Below are positions 6,953-8,875 of a DNA stretch of 8,875 nucleotides, piece by piece. A model generated the notes under the pieces. The model saw nothing but the letters and a program-made list of their open reading frames with translations, made no database searches and was not told the DNA's origin. Within the stretch, counting starts at the first letter, position 1, and each line of letters begins with the position of its first letter. The DNA is taken from NCBI GenBank assembly GCA_016934645.1, contig JAFGSL010000700.1, positions 1 through 8,875 of the forward strand, in the 5' to 3' direction. The position numbers and the translations under genes were made by a program. The stretch is from Anaerolineae bacterium (GTDB taxonomy: Bacteria; Chloroflexota; Anaerolineae; B4-G1; SLSP01).

Positions 6953-7032
6953 CGGCGACCCCGTCCCGAGGTCGCAAGACACACTCAGGGCAACCATAAC
7001 CCGTTCCCGAAACAAGAACGGGAGTGTCGCCG
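6953..7032. other. Dyad-rich intergenic element
   Basis: CGGCGAC (6953-6959) pairs with GTCGCCG (7026-7032) around two inner hairpins. One has arms GCGACC (6955-6960) and GGTCGC (6970-6975). The other has arms CCCGTTC (7000-7006) and GAACGGG (7016-7022). The first inner hairpin and the outer stem share bases, so they are alternative folds. ACACT (6981-6985) can also pair with AGTGT (7023-7027). It lies downstream of the - strand membrane-protein gene and could end its transcript, although no T-run follows. Apart from this, 6859-7081 holds an AT-rich patch (6876-6935) and nothing I can name. Confidence 0.45.
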
Positions 7033-7081
7033 TGTTATTTTTGCCGCAATACCAAAGTTGGTCTACGCGTTCTGTAACACC

Positions 7082-7495
7082 TCACCTCTTAAAGCAGTAA
7101 ACAGCAGTACATACTGTAATAGTCAGAAGTAAACTGGTTGACGCATAATTAATAAGAAATCCGGTCTCATATGTGTCCGCAGAACCCATAAACAGTGAGA
7201 AGCACAGATCGAGAATAACTATCAGTGCGGTCATACTGAAGACTTGCAGGCTACCCTTTACTGTAAGTGGCAGCGTGGATTGTGTCAGTACTTTAGCCAA
7301 TGGGATACCGACAAGGATCCCTGCTATGGCGGTTACAATGGTAATGAGGATTAGCTTTGGTATTGTGAGTGTCCACCAATTTGCGAACTGCGAACCCAGG
7401 TCTTGTTTGACCATAATTATCGATAGTCCGGTCATTATCCCTATTGGGAATATAGCTATAATCAAATAAATCAAAGCCGAATATCGCTCTCGCAT
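7082..7495 (-). CDS. Small four-helix membrane protein; candidate immunity protein
   Basis: This 137-residue protein begins at ATG 7495 (MRERYSALIY). AGGAG lies 7 nt upstream, and the earlier in-frame start at 7519 has no ribosome site. Four hydrophobic segments are visible (about 7-28, 45-67, 82-103, 113-134), with short loops and almost no soluble domain. The first half weakly recalls DUF2798-type two-helix membrane proteins (FPIGIMTGLSIIM then a W..L..PKL helix), but this is not a firm assignment. The gene is visibly AT-rich compared with its surroundings (24 of 60 bases are G+C in 7141-7200, against 34 of 60 in 5101-5160), suggesting transfer. It follows the RHS tip gene on the same strand after 84 bp with no terminator between them, the usual place for an immunity gene. 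That role is inferred from position only. Confidence 0.75.
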   Translation of the reverse strand: MRERYSALIYLIIAIFPIGIMTGLSIIMVKQDLGSQFANWWTLTIPKLILITIVTAIAGILVGIPLAKVLTQSTLPLTVKGSLQVFSMTALIVILDLCFSLFMGSADTYETGFLINYASTSLLLTITVCTAVYCFKR

Positions 7496-7502
7496 AGAGG
7501 TT

Positions 7503-7507
7503 CTCCT
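7503..7507 (-). promoter_or_regulatory. Shine-Dalgarno that fixes the small membrane protein start
   Basis: Read on the - strand this is AGGAG, 7 nt before ATG 7495. It supports a 137-residue product over the 145-residue one that would start at 7519. Confidence 0.75.
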
Positions 7508-7579
7508 TGTGCGATGCATTTGTCTGCGCAGTGCTAATTCTTGTTCATTGCTGATGTTATTGCCCCAATTGAGGGTCTG

Positions 7580-8503
7580 TCACCACCGACTTGCTACGAA
7601 ATCTGCAAAGTCCTTCCAATAATTATCGTTCAAAAGCACATCGAGAATTACGCCGAGTTGATTGACGGTAACATTGGCTGTTCCAGGCGACAACAAAGCG
7701 TTACCTGTGTTTTGTGGTGTACCGCTTTGAGCGAGTTTCAATATTCGTCCCAACTCACTACTGGAAGCTGGTACACCCCCTTGCGACATCACCGTAGCAA
7801 TGTTGGTAGCTTCCTGACGAAATTGTGTTATTACTACTTGGTTAACGAGATGCCCAAGAATTGCACCAAGAGCGGAAAACCGGGATCCCCAACGAAAATC
7901 TGCTTGGACATCCTTCATTGTATAGACGACAGGTTGCCTATTGATCGCAGCTTTTACCATCGCACCCATCATGCCGCCCATAAAGCCAGCGATCCCGCCA
8001 TACAGCCAGTGCAAGCCCAGCGAAACGCCCACCGTTCCCAAGCCACTGAGTGGCAGCCCCGCAATAACTATCGGGATCGCCCAAACAGCAGCGGCAGCCA
8101 CTAGCCCGGCTACGATGACATTAGTCATCGCCCCGACAACCGCCCCTCCATCGATCATTCCCAGGATGGAATCGAATCCCACACAGCGGACAGCTTTTAA
8201 TACTCCCTGATAGCCGCCGTAGTGATTGACGATTGCCGGAAGTTGGTTGAACAGCAATTCTCCAACACCTGCGACAAGCGCGCTGCCCCCAATGATTCCA
8301 AGAGTTGTCAGTAGTACCGATTCCCCGTTGGGGTCGGTATACCGGAGCGGATTGTTGAGCCCATAGGCGTAGGGCTGCTGCGTCCCCGGCAGACTCAGCA
8401 CGCCCGCGAACGGATCCACCTGCGTGAAGCGGCCTGTGGCGGGGTCGTACCAGCGCGCGCGCAAAACTTGCGCGCAGGTATTGTAGTCCGGTCGCGGAAT
8501 CAT
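7580..8503 (-). CDS. Truncated RHS core with hydrophobic C-terminal tip (orphan module)
   Basis: The open frame encodes 307 residues. Residues 14-60 are an RHS repeat-associated core (LRARWYDPATGRF, QVDPFAG, PYAYGLNNPLRYTDPNGE). Residues 61-185 are a glycine/alanine-rich hydrophobic region with several possible membrane helices. Residues 186-307 are a more polar tail ending in DNYWKDFADFVASRW, with no fold I recognise. Full RHS proteins carry hundreds to thousands of residues of YD repeats before this core; here they are absent. No ribosome site precedes the ATG at 8503. A neighbouring frame encodes ATGLQYLRA, so RHS homology upstream is out of frame because of a 13-bp insertion at the LRARWYDP site. 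In polymorphic toxins the sequence after the core is the variable effector tip, so this may be a stored tip. It could also be a simple remnant; expression is doubtful. Confidence 0.7.
   Translation of the reverse strand: MIPRPDYNTCAQVLRARWYDPATGRFTQVDPFAGVLSLPGTQQPYAYGLNNPLRYTDPNGESVLLTTLGIIGGSALVAGVGELLFNQLPAIVNHYGGYQGVLKAVRCVGFDSILGMIDGGAVVGAMTNVIVAGLVAAAAVWAIPIVIAGLPLSGLGTVGVSLGLHWLYGGIAGFMGGMMGAMVKAAINRQPVVYTMKDVQADFRWGSRFSALGAILGHLVNQVVITQFRQEATNIATVMSQGGVPASSSELGRILKLAQSGTPQNTGNALLSPGTANVTVNQLGVILDVLLNDNYWKDFADFVASRW
8406..8452. repeat. 47-bp direct repeat in RHS core, copy 2
   Basis: This is identical to 6666-6712. Flanking core sequence is also closely related (for example CCCGTTGGGGTCGGTATACC occurs in both copies), but similarity stops just after the DPNGE codons, where the two tips diverge. 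Homologous recombination between the copies would remove the 1,740 bp holding one tip and the small membrane protein gene. Confidence 0.9.
8457..8475. repeat. Small perfect inverted repeat at the RHS core break
   Basis: GCGCGCAA (8457-8464) and TTGCGCGC (8468-8475) form a perfect 8-bp palindrome with a 3-base centre (AAC). It lies exactly where about 13 bp have been added in the LRARWYDP codons relative to the expected RHS sequence. It could be a slippage or foldback duplication scar. Confidence 0.6.
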
Positions 8504-8595
8504 GCCACTTGGCGCGGATTCAGCGTAGGCTGCCGGAACCGTTGCAGGCAGCTTTGTGGGCTTAGTCGAGAGGATTCCCTGTCGCTACAAGGGAA

Positions 8596-8634
8596 AGCCC
8601 CGAAGAGTCTCGCTGGCAGAGACCTTTCGGGGCT
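8596..8634 (-). terminator. Strong intrinsic terminator of the HEAT-repeat gene
   Basis: AGCCCCGAA (8596-8604) pairs perfectly with TTCGGGGCT (8626-8634). The stem continues with a G-T pair, one mismatch and GTCTC/GAGAC (8607-8611, 8619-8623), leaving a 7-base loop. It begins 8 bases after the stop codon of the - strand HEAT-repeat gene, and T-rich sequence (TTTCCCTT on the - strand) follows the stem. A second hairpin, TTCCCT (8575-8580) with AGGGAA (8590-8595), abuts it, and a weaker one, GCTGCC/GGCAGC, lies at 8529-8552. The 8504-8642 gap holds no gene I can support. Confidence 0.65.
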
Positions 8635-8642
8635 GGTGACGA

Positions 8643-8875
8643 TTATTGCTTTTTGTCAGCTCTGGACGATTTCTTGTCGATCTTGGCTAATGCACGTTTT
8701 GCCTCATTGCGTATCCATGTCCGGGGATGATCTGTGAAGCGTTCAATTGCGCTCCGCGCTTCGGGCGGAGCCAGCTTGCACAAGGCCATCAAGGCATGCC
8801 CGGCGACTTCCTCATCGTCAAGCAATTCGATAAGCACACCAATGGCGCGTGCGTCTTTCATGTTGCCCAGTGCTA
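8643..8875 (-). CDS. HEAT-repeat protein, C-terminal part (5' end outside window)
   Basis: The frame is open to the window edge, so the gene is partial. The first codons visible read ALGNMKDARAIGVLIELL, the classic start of a HEAT repeat. This continues with DDEEVAGHALMALCKL and then a second helical pair with RTWIRNEAKRALAKI. A lysine-rich tail ends the protein (about 60-72 counted from the internal ATG at 8861). HEAT repeats stack into solenoids that bind other proteins; in bacteria they often belong to PBS-lyase-like scaffold proteins with no enzymatic role. The partner cannot be inferred. The internal ATG at 8861 is in mid-repeat and unlikely to be the true start. Confidence 0.8.
   Translation of the reverse strand, partial: ALGNMKDARAIGVLIELLDDEEVAGHALMALCKLAPPEARSAIERFTDHPRTWIRNEAKRALAKIDKKSSRADKKQ

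Noticed and set aside
6884..7132. Short + frame in the gap right of the RHS remnant
   Set aside because: No ribosome site or motif, and it crosses the dyad-rich element and the end of the - strand membrane gene.
7541..8104. Long + frame antisense to the RHS tip
   Set aside because: No ribosome site and no recognisable motif; the - strand frame continues directly from a genuine RHS core.
6666..8452. The 47-bp repeats as ends of a transposon
   Set aside because: They are coding parts of RHS cores in direct orientation, with no transposase or terminal inverted repeats between them; gene duplication explains them better.

Overview
The window looks like a piece of a moderately GC-rich chromosome (about 57% G+C in a sampled stretch of the core genes). 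Three things suggest a member of the Chloroflexota: the wording of the RHS core (YDPATGRFTQVDPFAG..LPGTQQPYAY.LNNPLRYTDPNGE), the heptad intergenic repeats, and the mix of a 7TM histidine kinase, DUF362, PrsW and ComM genes. This is inference from family resemblance, not proof.

Left half (1-6414, all + strand): a promoter (101-129) and a strong ribosome site lead into a 613-residue membrane histidine kinase (281-2122). Its stop codon lies inside a three-stem palindromic element (2116-2205), followed by a likely intrinsic terminator (2248-2292). A second promoter (2332-2359) and a foldable leader precede a DUF362 protein with a C-terminal membrane anchor (2486-3724). Next come an intergenic gap built of 7-bp repeats, a PrsW-family intramembrane protease (3853-4875) and, 6 bp later, a ComM/YifB-type AAA+ ATPase (4882-6414). 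The last two are probably one transcript. These are ordinary housekeeping or signalling genes and no partner response regulator is present.

Right half (6415-8875, genes on the - strand): an accessory region. Read along the - strand, it has the 3' part of a HEAT-repeat gene (8643-8875) with a strong terminator. Next is a truncated RHS core joined to a glycine-rich hydrophobic C-terminal tip (7580-8503). Then comes a small AT-rich four-helix membrane protein (7082-7495) and a dyad-rich gap. Last is a second, frameshifted RHS core-plus-tip remnant (6415-6858) lying tail-to-tail with comM.

The two RHS cores share an exact 47-bp direct repeat 1,740 bp apart, but their tips are unrelated. Both are broken at the same codons of the LRARWYDP motif. 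The layout resembles the 'orphan' tip/immunity cassettes found beside polymorphic RHS toxins. The proposed novel system is that the 7580-8503 tip is a stored effector and the 137-residue membrane protein its immunity partner. That role is inferred from position and architecture only.
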